The translations under genes and the position numbers were made by a program. Shown here piece after piece: positions 1 through 6,551 of a stretch of DNA of 24,037 nt. The stretch comes from JBKBRC01 sp046292345 (GTDB lineage Bacteria; Bacteroidota; Rhodothermia; Rhodothermales; Rubricoccaceae). The notes under the pieces were generated by a model, which had not been told where the DNA came from, did not search any database, and saw only the letters and a list, made by a program, of their open reading frames with translations. Position 1 is the first letter of the stretch, and each line of letters starts with the position of its first letter. Location: contig JBKBRC010000036.1 in NCBI GenBank assembly GCA_046292345.1, positions 1 to 24,037 on the forward strand, given 5' to 3'.

Positions 1-607
1 CCTCGAAAAAGTGCGTGTCGATGGAGCCGGGATAGAAGCACGAGACGCGGATGCCGTGCGGGCGGAGCTCTTTCATGAGCGCCTCTGAGAACCCGCGCAC
101 GCCGAACTTGGTGGCGTTGTAGGCGCTGATCTTGGGGTTGCCGACGAGCCCGGCTACGCTGGCGATGTTGGCGATCTGACCGCCGAGCGCGCCCGCGCCG
201 CGCGCCGTGCGCTGCGCCTTCATGTGCGGCACAGCGGCACGCGTGCAGTAGTAGAGGCCCGTCAGATTGGTGTCGATCTGCACGTGCCAGTCGTCGTCGC
301 CGAGTGCGTCGATCTCGGCGAAGCGGCCCAGGCCGGCATTGTTGACGAGCACGTCGAGGCGGCCGGCCTCGCCGTGAATACGGCTGAAAACGTCGTCGAC
401 CGACGCGCGGTCGGTCACGTCGCAGGCACGGCCGTGGAAGCGCTCGCCGAGAGCGTCGGCAAGCGCGCGGAGGTCGTCCTCGGAGCGGGCGAGACCGTAG
501 ACGTGCGCGCCGGCGGCGTGCAGCGTTTCGGCGACGGCGCGCCCGAGGCCGCGGCTCGCGCCGGTGACGACGGCGACGGCATCGGTGAGATCGTAGGGAG
601 CAGACAT
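1..607 (-). CDS. SDR-family oxidoreductase, 3' end beyond window
   Basis: This is a classical short-chain dehydrogenase/reductase (Rossmann fold, NAD(P)H-dependent oxidation or reduction of an alcohol/ketone pair); the substrate cannot be told from sequence. The minus-strand frame is open from the ATG at 607 to the window edge, giving 202 residues with the C-terminus missing. Visible family motifs are TGASRGLG at residues 15-22 (the TGxxxGxG cofactor loop), an NNAG motif in mid-protein, IASVAG carrying the catalytic serine near residue 150, and YNATK at 163-167 with Tyr163 and Lys167 as catalytic residues, followed by a PG motif. An acidic residue (CDVTD) follows strand 3. The start is the first ATG, about 14 residues before the glycine motif, as usual for the family. 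It lies downstream of the lipoprotein gene on the same strand with a 114-bp gap, so co-transcription is possible but not shown. Confidence 0.93.
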   Translation of the reverse strand, partial: MSAPYDLTDAVAVVTGASRGLGRAVAETLHAAGAHVYGLARSEDDLRALADALGERFHGRACDVTDRASVDDVFSRIHGEAGRLDVLVNNAGLGRFAEIDALGDDDWHVQIDTNLTGLYYCTRAAVPHMKAQRTARGAGALGGQIANIASVAGLVGNPKISAYNATKFGVRGFSEALMKELRPHGIRVSCFYPGSIDTHFFE

Positions 608-721
608 GGAGCAGGGGGCTGGTGTGGCCTGCCAACGCCGCGCCCTGCCGAACGGTGCCGGCCCCCGGGCCGCCCTCCGGACCGCCCTCCCGGTATTGCG
701 TCCCGGTGATGGGACGAGCCT

Positions 722-1540
722 TCAGCGCCGCCGCGCGACGCGGAGGCGGTCGATGGAGAGGCGCATCTGCGAGACGCCCTCGTTGAGGAAGCGCAACTCC
801 TCGTCGATAGTCGCGCGCTGCGCCTCTCGCTCGGCCGGCGGCAGGCGCTCGAGCTGCTGCCGCGCGAAGCCGAGCTCGCCCCCGCGGCGTATGCGGTACG
901 CCTCCGGGATGGCCTGGTTGAGGCCCTCCTCGACCTGCACGACGCGCGTTGGGAGCAGCAGGCCGTCGGTCTCCTGGAAGCCCTCGTAGCGGTAGCGTTG
1001 CACGAGCGGCCGCGCGTAGGCCGTGTCGCGCACGATCTGCGTCAGTTCGCGGAGGTCGTACGTCTCGGCGTCGAGCGCGATCTGGATCGTGACGCCGGCG
1101 GGCGCCTCGGTGCCGGGTGCGACGTCGAGCATCGAGGCCGCGTCGTCGGTTTCGTAGACGAGTACGGGGCGTTGCTCGGCACGGTCGGCGCGAACGAACC
1201 GGGCGGTGCGGAGGCCCTGCGCGAGGCGCGGCACGTTGGGGAGGTAGTTGAGCAGCAGCTGCGCCTCGGGTGCCGGCTCCCGCCCCTCGACAGGCCGCGC
1301 GGCGATGTCGAAGCGGTCGAGCGCGTCGTCTGCCCCCTCGCGTCGCGTGTAGATCACCTCCACGCCCGCCGCCTCGACGGCGATCGTGTCGGCCTGCCCG
1401 ATCGTGGCCTCGAAGCGTGCCAGCATGGCCTCGGCCGCAGCCTCGGGGGTGGGCACGGCCGCGTCCGGGCGCTCGTCGCTGCCGGTGCGGCAGGCCGCGA
1501 GCGAGAGCAGGAGCACGAGGCAGGCGAGGGCGCGAGGCAT
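722..1540 (-). CDS. Predicted lipoprotein of unknown function
   Basis: A 272-residue protein starts at the ATG at 1540 with a lipoprotein signal peptide: short basic n-region, hydrophobic stretch and lipobox LAAC with lipidated Cys17. The next residue is Arg, which does not give a clear inner-membrane retention signal, so outer-membrane sorting is plausible. The mature part is acidic and Ala/Glu-rich, with alternating strand-like segments in the middle (roughly residues 45-200), loosely reminiscent of LolA/LolB-type outer-membrane lipoprotein-sorting folds. The last 60 residues are strongly charged and probably helical, ending in Arg-Arg-Arg. I do not recognise a named family, and the LolA-like idea is only a resemblance. 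The gene sits between the methyltransferase and the dehydrogenase on the same strand. Confidence 0.8.
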   Translation of the reverse strand: MPRALACLVLLLSLAACRTGSDERPDAAVPTPEAAAEAMLARFEATIGQADTIAVEAAGVEVIYTRREGADDALDRFDIAARPVEGREPAPEAQLLLNYLPNVPRLAQGLRTARFVRADRAEQRPVLVYETDDAASMLDVAPGTEAPAGVTIQIALDAETYDLRELTQIVRDTAYARPLVQRYRYEGFQETDGLLLPTRVVQVEEGLNQAIPEAYRIRRGGELGFARQQLERLPPAEREAQRATIDEELRFLNEGVSQMRLSIDRLRVARRR

Positions 1541-1562
1541 GCAGGCGGTGGCGGAGGATGCG

Positions 1563-1571
1563 CTGAAGCTA
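1563..1571 (-). promoter_or_regulatory. Possible -7-type promoter element for the lipoprotein gene
   Basis: The minus strand reads TAGCTTCAG here, in the context GTAGCTTCAGCGC, 22 bases upstream of the ATG at 1540. It resembles the TAnnTTTG -7 element used by Bacteroidota primary sigma factors, with a poorer 3' half. The context closely matches GTAGCTTTTGCGC in front of the glycyl-tRNA synthetase gene. No convincing -33 TTTG is visible. Confidence 0.25.
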
Positions 1572-1615
1572 CCACGCCGCAGGACGGGGGCGGTGGCGCA
1601 CGCTGCGGCGGGGCC

Positions 1616-2404
1616 TCAGGACGGCCCGGCAGGAGTTGCGCCGTGGCGCATCAGGCGCTCGGCGTGCGGTGCCGCGCGGGCTACGTAGTGCGCCCGGAGC
1701 GTCCGGCGCGCCTCGGGCGGGAGGTCTCCGTGGAAGCCCTGCCGCGCGAGGCGGTCGGCGCGGGCGTGGTAGAGCGCGAGCGCCGCCGCGACGGAGACGT
1801 TGTAGCTCTGCACGAAGCCGTCGAGCGGGAGCAGGAGCGCGGCGTCGGCGGCGTCGAGCAGCTCGGGCGAGGCCCCCTCGGCCTCGTTGCCGACGACGAG
1901 GGCCGTCGGCTGCGTGAAGTCCCACGCGGCGATGGGCTGCGCGCCGGGGCGCAGCGCGGTCACGGCGAGGCGGTAGCCCTCGGCGCGGATGCGGCGGAGG
2001 AACGCGGCGCGGCTGGTCCAGGCGCGCAGGTGGAGCCACTTGTGCGCGCCGCGGCTGACGCGGCGCTGGCCCTGGCGGTCGCGGAGCGAGAGCGCCGCCT
2101 CGGCGGCCTGCTCGTCGTCGGCCTTGTAGGCCGCGGCGAGGCGCGCGGCGCGGCCCTCGAGCGCGACAAGCTCGGCGGCGGCGCACCCGAGGCCCTCGGC
2201 GCTGCGCAGCACGGCCGAGACGTTGCCCGCGTCGTGCAGCCCGTCGAGGACGGGCAGCACGGCGTACGTCCGCCCCGCCACGACGGCGTCGATGCGCGCC
2301 AGGCGCTCGGGCGAGACGAACGGCTCGAGGACGCGCAGCACGTCCGCAGGCGCATAGGCGTGCCGGCCGACGGTGACGCGGGGGGGCGGGGCGAGCACGG
2401 ACAC
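1616..2404 (-). CDS. trmH: SpoU-family RNA 2'-O-methyltransferase, TrmH type
   Basis: A 262-residue SPOUT-class (trefoil knot) S-adenosylmethionine-dependent RNA ribose methyltransferase. By overall layout it is probably TrmH, which makes Gm18 in the D-loop of tRNAs. The three SpoU motifs are in order: motif 1 GNVSAVLRSAEGLG (residues 60-73; Asn61 and catalytic Arg67), motif 2 VVGNEAEGAS (170-179; Asn173, Glu174) and motif 3 LPLDGFVQSYNVSVAAAL (192-209). The short N-terminal helix before motif 1 and the basic C-terminal extension after the knot fit TrmH better than the larger RlmB type, which carries an N-terminal L30e-like domain. Motif 3 has Tyr where most members have Leu (SYNVS rather than SLNVS). 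The start is a GTG at 2404. The gene is divergent from the glycyl-tRNA synthetase gene, so two translation-related genes share a 140-bp promoter region. Confidence 0.88.
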   Translation of the reverse strand: MSVLAPPPRVTVGRHAYAPADVLRVLEPFVSPERLARIDAVVAGRTYAVLPVLDGLHDAGNVSAVLRSAEGLGCAAAELVALEGRAARLAAAYKADDEQAAEAALSLRDRQGQRRVSRGAHKWLHLRAWTSRAAFLRRIRAEGYRLAVTALRPGAQPIAAWDFTQPTALVVGNEAEGASPELLDAADAALLLPLDGFVQSYNVSVAAALALYHARADRLARQGFHGDLPPEARRTLRAHYVARAAPHAERLMRHGATPAGPS

Positions 2405-2426
2405 GAAGGGCAGGACCGGGCGAGCG

Positions 2427-2434
2427 CAAGTTTA
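2427..2434 (-). promoter_or_regulatory. Possible -7-type promoter element for trmH
   Basis: The minus strand reads TAAACTTG, one mismatch from TAnnTTTG, 22 bases upstream of the GTG start at 2404. It is an A/T-rich word in a very GC-rich background. There is no clear -33 element, so the call is tentative. Confidence 0.3.
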
Positions 2435-2493
2435 GCCGCATCGCCACCGCCGGTTCTCGCGCGCCCTTCCCGGTGAGCCCGGGCCCCCCGTGG

Positions 2494-2502
2494 TAGCTTT
2501 TG
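2494..2502 (+). promoter_or_regulatory. Possible -7-type promoter element for glyQS
   Basis: TAGCTTTTG lies 42 bases upstream of the ATG at 2545 and matches the Bacteroidota TAnnTTTG -7 element with one extra T. An upstream TTG codon inside this word would extend the reading frame to 2500, but that extension lacks conservation with the family and overlaps the likely promoter. This supports the ATG at 2545 as the start. Confidence 0.35.
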
Positions 2503-2544
2503 CGCAACCGCTCCTGCCTCCCTCCCCGACTGCTCGCCTTCCCG

Positions 2545-3990
2545 ATGGCCGATCTCGAAACGCTCGTCTCGCTCGCCAAGCGCCGCGGCTTCCTCTTCCC
2601 CTCGTCCGACATCTACGGTGGGCTCGGCGCGGTCTACGACTACGGCCCGCTGGGCGTCGAGCTCAAGCGAAACGTGCGCGAGCGCTGGTGGCGCGCCATG
2701 GTCTACGAGCACGACAACGTCGTGGGCCTGGACGCGGCGATCCTCATGCACCCGACCGTCTGGAAGGCTTCCGGGCACGTAGACGCGTTCTCGGACCCGA
2801 TGATCGATGACCGGGCCTCCAAAAAACGCTACCGCGCCGATCAGCTCATCGAGAACCACATCGCGCGGCTCGAGAAAGACGGCCAGACCGAGCGGGCCGC
2901 CGCCGTCCACGCCCGCCTCACCGAGGCCCTCAACGCCGCCGACGCCGCCCGTGCCCTGCACGCGCTCATCCTCGAGGAGAAGATCAAGAGCCCCGACTCG
3001 GGCGCGTTCGACTGGACCGAGGTGCGCAACTTCAACCTCATGTTCGAGACGCGCGTGGGCGCCGTCGCGGGCGAGGACGACCGCATCTACCTCCGTCCGG
3101 AGACCGCGCAGGGCATTTTCGTGCACTTCCACAACGTGCGCGAGACGGCCCGCCAGGCCATTCCGTTCGGGATCGCGCAGATCGGCAAAGCCTTCCGCAA
3201 CGAGATCGTCGCGCGGCAGTTCATCTTCCGGATGCGCGAGTTCGAGCAGATGGAGATGCAGTACTTCGTCAGGCCGGGCGCGCAGATGGAGGCCTACGCC
3301 GCCTGGTCCGAGAAGCGCATGGCCTGGCACCTGGCCAACGGCATCCGCCCGGAGCGCCTGCGCTGGCACCAGCACGAGAAGCTGGCGCACTACGCCGACG
3401 CGGCGCAGGACATCCAGTACGCGTTTCCCTTTGGCTGGAACGAGATCGAGGGCATCCACTCGCGGACGGACTTCGACCTGCGCCGGCACCAGGAGTTCTC
3501 CGGCAAGAAGATGGAGTACTTCGACGCGCAGACCAACGAGCGCTATATCCCGTTCGTCGTCGAGACCTCGGTCGGGCTCGACCGCACGATCCTGATGCTG
3601 CTCGCCGACGCGTTCCACGAGGAGGAGGTCCCGGCGGGCGACAAGGCCGAGACGCGCTCCGTGCTGCGCTTCCATCCGGCCCTCGCGCCGTTCACGGCCG
3701 CCGTCTTCCCGCTCGTCAAAAAGGACGGCATGCCCGAGGCCGCGCACGCTATCGAGGCGGATCTGCGCCGGCAGTTCTCGGTCACGTACGACGAGAAGGG
3801 CGCCGTCGGGCGGCGCTACCGCCGGCAGGACGAGATCGGCACGCCCTACTGCGTGACCGTGGACGGGCAGACGGTCGAGGACGGCACGGTCACGGTGCGC
3901 GAGCGCGACTCGATGCAGCAGGAGCGCCTGCCGGCCGAAAACGTGCGCCGCTACATCGAGGACCGCATCGCCGCCTGGCAGCCGGCCTAA
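2545..3990 (+). CDS. glyQS: Glycyl-tRNA synthetase, single-chain class II (homodimer type)
   Basis: Charges tRNA-Gly with glycine in the cytoplasm using ATP. The 481-residue protein is the alpha2 form found in archaea, eukaryotes, Gram-positives and Bacteroidota, not the alpha2beta2 form of E. coli. The N-terminus after the chosen ATG begins with the family-typical LAKRRGFLFPSSDIYGG and YDYGPLG. The class II core shows motif 2 RNEI at 218-221 and REFEQ at 231-235, and motif 3 ETSVGLDR at 340-347 with the conserved Arg347. The C-terminal region (about 370-481) is the anticodon-binding domain (APFTAAVFPL to TVRERDS). Length and motif order are normal and the active site looks intact. The segment of about 70 residues between motifs 1 and 2 (residues 95-165) is the usual insertion of this family. 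It is divergent from trmH. Confidence 0.97.
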   Translation: MADLETLVSLAKRRGFLFPSSDIYGGLGAVYDYGPLGVELKRNVRERWWRAMVYEHDNVVGLDAAILMHPTVWKASGHVDAFSDPMIDDRASKKRYRADQLIENHIARLEKDGQTERAAAVHARLTEALNAADAARALHALILEEKIKSPDSGAFDWTEVRNFNLMFETRVGAVAGEDDRIYLRPETAQGIFVHFHNVRETARQAIPFGIAQIGKAFRNEIVARQFIFRMREFEQMEMQYFVRPGAQMEAYAAWSEKRMAWHLANGIRPERLRWHQHEKLAHYADAAQDIQYAFPFGWNEIEGIHSRTDFDLRRHQEFSGKKMEYFDAQTNERYIPFVVETSVGLDRTILMLLADAFHEEEVPAGDKAETRSVLRFHPALAPFTAAVFPLVKKDGMPEAAHAIEADLRRQFSVTYDEKGAVGRRYRRQDEIGTPYCVTVDGQTVEDGTVTVRERDSMQQERLPAENVRRYIEDRIAAWQPA

Positions 3991-4014
3991 CGCGGGCCCT
4001 CGCCCGACGGTCTA

Positions 4015-4045
4015 TCCGGCGCGTGATGCCTGTCCGGCGCGTGAT
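4015..4045 (+). repeat. 13-bp direct repeat, 18-bp period, candidate operator
   Basis: TCCGGCGCGTGAT occurs exactly twice, at 4015-4027 and 4033-4045, with starts 18 bp apart. It lies about 250 bp upstream of the cryptochrome start. The GCGTGA words within it (4021 and 4039) have the same 18-bp period as the GCGTGACACCTGT repeats between rpoD and folP. A role as an operator for a dimeric or multimeric regulator is inference. Confidence 0.6.
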
Positions 4046-4139
4046 ACTGACGTGCGGGCAGGCGCGCTCGCCAGGGGGCGCGCCCGACCACGTTTGCGCC
4101 AACCGGTCGGCGCTCGTTGGGGCCTCGGAGGGGCGGGGC

Positions 4140-4177
4140 CGCTCAGCGCGGCGGGGCCCGGCGAGGGGCGCTGAGCG
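4140..4177 (+). terminator. Hairpin, possible terminator of glyQS or leader structure
   Basis: Arms 4140-4149 and 4168-4177 (CGCTCAGCGC / GCGCTGAGCG) form a perfect 10-bp stem around an 18-base GC-rich loop, followed by TTTCGAG. The T-tract is short and the hairpin is 150 bp past the glyQS stop, so it could equally be a structure in the cryptochrome leader. Confidence 0.35.
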
Positions 4178-4294
4178 TTTCGAGCGCGCGGGGCGTTGGC
4201 CTGCGCGGCCTCGGCTTAAAGCGCGCCGAAGGGACCGCCGCGCGCGCTCGCGCGTAGCGCGCCTGGTCCTGCTCGCCCTGCCCCCACGGCCCCG

Positions 4295-5743
4295 ATGGCT
4301 ACCCACCTGCTCTGGTTGCGTAACGACCTCCGCGTAGACGACCACCCGGCGCTGCTCGCCGCGCTGCGCGGCGCCGGGGCCCTCGTGCCCGTCTACGTGC
4401 TCGACGACCGCCTGTTCGCGCCCACACGCTGGGGCTTCCCCAAGACCGGCGCCTTCCGCGCCCGGTTTCTGCTCGAGAGCCTGCGCGACCTGCGCGCCTC
4501 GCTGCGCGCGCGCGGCTCGGACCTCGTCGTGCGCCGCGGCGCGCCCGCAGACGTGCTGCCGGCGCTCGCGCGCGAGACGGGCGCCGCGGCCGTCTTTGCC
4601 CATGCCGAGCCGATGACCGAAGAGCAGGCCGACGAGGCGGCCGTCCGCGAGGCGCTCGGGGGCGTGCCGCTGCGCACCGGCTGGGCGCACACCCTCCTGC
4701 ATCCGGACGACCTGCCGTTCGCCCTGGATCGCCTGCCGGGAGTGTTCACGGCGTTCCGCAAGGCCGTCGAGCGCGCGTGGCGCGTCCGGCCCGCGCGCGA
4801 GGCGCCTGAGGCGCTGCCACCGCTCCCCGGAGGGCTCGCCCCGGGAGACCTCCCCGCCGACGTGGGCGTCTTCGGCCTCGAGCCGCAGACGCCCGATCCG
4901 CGTGCGGTGCCGTTCGCCGGCGGCGAGACGGCCGCGCGCGCGCGCCTGCAGCGCTACGTGTGGCAGGACGACCGCCTGCGCGTCTACAAGGAGACACGCA
5001 ACGGGCTCGTGGGGGACGACTTCGCGTCGCGCCTCTCGCCCTACCTCGCGCACGGCGCCCTGTCGCCGCGCCGCGTATACGCCGAGGTCAAGCGCTACGA
5101 GCGCGAGCGCGTCGCCAACGAGAGCACGTACTGGCTTGTGTTCGAGCTGCTCTGGCGAGACTACTTCCGGTTCTATGGCGCGCAGCAGGGAGCGCGCCTG
5201 TTCTGGGCCGCCGGGCCGCGCGCGCGCGGCGGCGCCCAGCCGTTCCACGCGCCGCTCTTCGAGGCGTGGACGGCCGGCCAGACCGGCTATCCGTTCGTCG
5301 ATGCCGCCATGCGCGAGCTGGCCGGCTCCGGCTTCATGAGCAACCGCGCGCGGCAGAACGCCGCCTCGTTCTGGGCGCGCACGCTCGGGCAAGACTGGCG
5401 CGCCGGCGCCGCCTGGTTCGAGTCGCTCCTCGTGGACTACGACGTGACGAGCAACTGGGGCAACTGGGCCTACGTGGCCGGCACCGGCAACGACCCCCGA
5501 GACCGGACGTTCAACGTCGTCCGGCAAGCGCAGATGTACGATGCCGACGGTGCGTTCATGCGCCGCTGGGTGCCCGAACTGGCCGCCGTGCCCGACCGCC
5601 ACCTGCCCGCGCCGTGGACGCTTCCCGCAGACGTGGCCCGCCGCGCCGGCGTACGCCTCGGCGTGAACTATCCGAACCCGGTCGTCCGGCCGGACGGGCA
5701 GACGCGGCCGGAGCCCAAGGCGGAACGGAGCCGGAGGAGCTAG
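4295..5743 (+). CDS. DASH-type cryptochrome / photolyase-family flavoprotein
   Basis: A 482-residue FAD-binding blue-light protein of the photolyase/cryptochrome superfamily. Known DASH members repair cyclobutane pyrimidine dimers mainly in single-stranded DNA and some act as light sensors. The N-terminal alpha/beta antenna domain starts LLWLRNDLRVDDHPAL (about 1-130). The FAD domain carries ETRNGLVGDDFASRLSPYL from residue 233, LLWRDYFRF, GYPFVDAAMREL, SNRARQNAASFW, and the run VDYDVTSNWGNWAYVAGTG starting near residue 380, then GNDPR and FN..RQA. This set (SNRARQN, YDV.SNWGNW, GNDPR) is the DASH signature rather than that of class I CPD photolyase. Length is normal for bacterial members. 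The start is the ATG at 4295, immediately before the first strand. The stop overlaps the stop of the opposing LexA-like gene by 3 bases, so the two genes converge. Regulation may involve the direct repeat at 4015-4045. Confidence 0.94.
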   Translation: MATHLLWLRNDLRVDDHPALLAALRGAGALVPVYVLDDRLFAPTRWGFPKTGAFRARFLLESLRDLRASLRARGSDLVVRRGAPADVLPALARETGAAAVFAHAEPMTEEQADEAAVREALGGVPLRTGWAHTLLHPDDLPFALDRLPGVFTAFRKAVERAWRVRPAREAPEALPPLPGGLAPGDLPADVGVFGLEPQTPDPRAVPFAGGETAARARLQRYVWQDDRLRVYKETRNGLVGDDFASRLSPYLAHGALSPRRVYAEVKRYERERVANESTYWLVFELLWRDYFRFYGAQQGARLFWAAGPRARGGAQPFHAPLFEAWTAGQTGYPFVDAAMRELAGSGFMSNRARQNAASFWARTLGQDWRAGAAWFESLLVDYDVTSNWGNWAYVAGTGNDPRDRTFNVVRQAQMYDADGAFMRRWVPELAAVPDRHLPAPWTLPADVARRAGVRLGVNYPNPVVRPDGQTRPEPKAERSRRS

Positions 5744-6432
5744 GCGCGTGCCGAAACCGCCCCTGTCGCGGCCTCCTCGACGGCGCGCTGCGCGACGGCG
5801 TGCTTGAGCTGCTGCTCGGGGGTGAGGCTCGTACGGCCGGACGGGCGCTGGCGGGCGCGCACGACGCCGTACGGCCCGGCGTGGCCCACGTAGCGCCCGA
5901 GCACCTCGGCATGCTCGGGTAGCGCGTCGGCGCCGTCGAGCTCTACCTCGCCAGCGGCGGTCACGAGGCCCAGGCTCACCGTCGCACCGATCAGCACCAC
6001 GACGTGCTCCCCGGCAGGCGTGTCTTCGTCCGATAGCAGAATGAATTCGGCTTCCTCCCAGCCCGGGCGGCGGACGGTCTCGTCGCTGAGCCGCAGCGCG
6101 AACACGCTCGTGTGGTCGCCGAGGAGCGAGGCGAGCGAGACGGCCTCTGCCTCAGCCGGCACCTCCACACGGCCCTGCTGCAAGACGCCGCGCACCACGA
6201 CGCGCCCGCTGGCGTCGGCCATTCCCCCGACGAGCTGGTAGCCGCTCCGGTCGCGTAGCAAGAAACCTTTGCGCAGGAGCGCCTGCAGGTTTTGCGTGAC
6301 CGAGTTGGGCGAGCGGTAGTCGAAGTGCTCGACGAGCTCGCGGTAGGTGGGCCAGGTCTGGTGCGTGCGCAGGTGCGTGTGGAGATACTCCAGGAACGCG
6401 CGCTGTTTGGGGGTCAGCTGACGGCGACTCAT
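5740..6432 (-). CDS. LexA-like transcriptional regulator with apparently inactive peptidase domain
   Basis: A 230-residue protein. Residues 5-69 form a LexA-type winged helix: TPKQRAFLEYLHTH, then YRSPNSVTQNLQALLRKG (39-56) in the place of LexA's recognition helix and turn, then a wing ending GYQLVG. Residues 78-183 align by eye with the S24 self-cleavage domain of LexA. The cleavage dipeptide Ala-Gly is replaced by Gln-Gly (LQQG, 84-87), the catalytic serine position by Thr119 (FALRLSDETV against E. coli FLLRVSGMSM), and the catalytic lysine by Ser153 (ATVSLG against VTVKRL). I infer DNA binding without RecA-stimulated autocleavage. A charged, Ala-rich tail of about 40 residues is extra. The ATG at 6432 was chosen over upstream starts because it matches LexA N-termini and has AGAGGAAA just before it. 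Known precedent: cyanobacterial LexA proteins that have lost cleavage. Confidence 0.85.
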   Translation of the reverse strand: MSRRQLTPKQRAFLEYLHTHLRTHQTWPTYRELVEHFDYRSPNSVTQNLQALLRKGFLLRDRSGYQLVGGMADASGRVVVRGVLQQGRVEVPAEAEAVSLASLLGDHTSVFALRLSDETVRRPGWEEAEFILLSDEDTPAGEHVVVLIGATVSLGLVTAAGEVELDGADALPEHAEVLGRYVGHAGPYGVVRARQRPSGRTSLTPEQQLKHAVAQRAVEEAATGAVSARA

Positions 6433-6479
6433 GGCATTTCCTCTGGCGCTGTTCTCCTCCGGTGCCGGACAGACGGCGC

Positions 6480-6487
6480 CAAACATA
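6480..6487 (-). promoter_or_regulatory. -7-type promoter element for the LexA-like gene
   Basis: The minus strand reads TATGTTTG, a perfect TAnnTTTG match, 47 bases upstream of the ATG at 6432. It is the best promoter word in the window. A -33 TTTG at the usual 19-20 base spacing is not present; GGTTG occurs at a shorter distance. Confidence 0.45.
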
Positions 6488-6525
6488 CGCAAAACGGCCC
6501 ACAACCCGATCACACGTGGCCGTCT

Positions 6526-6533
6526 GACATGTC
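6526..6533. promoter_or_regulatory. Palindrome GACATGTC, candidate operator upstream of the LexA-like gene
   Basis: GACATGTC is an 8-bp perfect palindrome in the context GGCCGTCTGACATGTCTGGCC, roughly 40 bp upstream of the TATGTTTG element and between the LexA-like gene and the yceI stop. It is not the Gram-positive LexA box (GAACN4GTTC) or the E. coli box (CTGTN8ACAG). A role in autoregulation is a guess from position only. Confidence 0.25.
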
Positions 6534-6551
6534 TGGCCGGTGGGATGGAGC

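Larger units (their letters stand above)
3991..4294 (+). other. 304-bp non-coding interval upstream of the cryptochrome gene
   Basis: No credible gene is seen here. The interval holds a 13-bp direct repeat (4015-4045), a 10-bp-stem hairpin followed by TTT (4140-4177), and an imperfect promoter word CACGTTTG at 4089-4096 (one mismatch from TAnnTTTG). The 120 bases before the ATG at 4295 are extremely GC-rich. The length is unusual for this compact window and suggests regulated transcription of the cryptochrome gene. Confidence 0.6.

Noticed and set aside
1569..3747. Long minus-strand frames across trmH and glyQS
   Set aside because: They overlap strongly supported genes and translate to Arg/Ala/Pro-rich sequence without domains.
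3890..5602. 570-residue minus-strand reading frame opposite the cryptochrome gene
   Set aside because: It is the mirror of a well-recognised gene in GC-rich DNA, where antisense frames stay open; it has no recognisable motif and is Arg/Gly/Ala-rich.
4295..5743. Class I CPD photolyase
   Set aside because: The SNRARQN, SNWGNW and GNDPR motifs fit the DASH subfamily better.
6526..6533. Canonical LexA box
   Set aside because: GACATGTC matches neither CTGTN8ACAG nor GAACN4GTTC.
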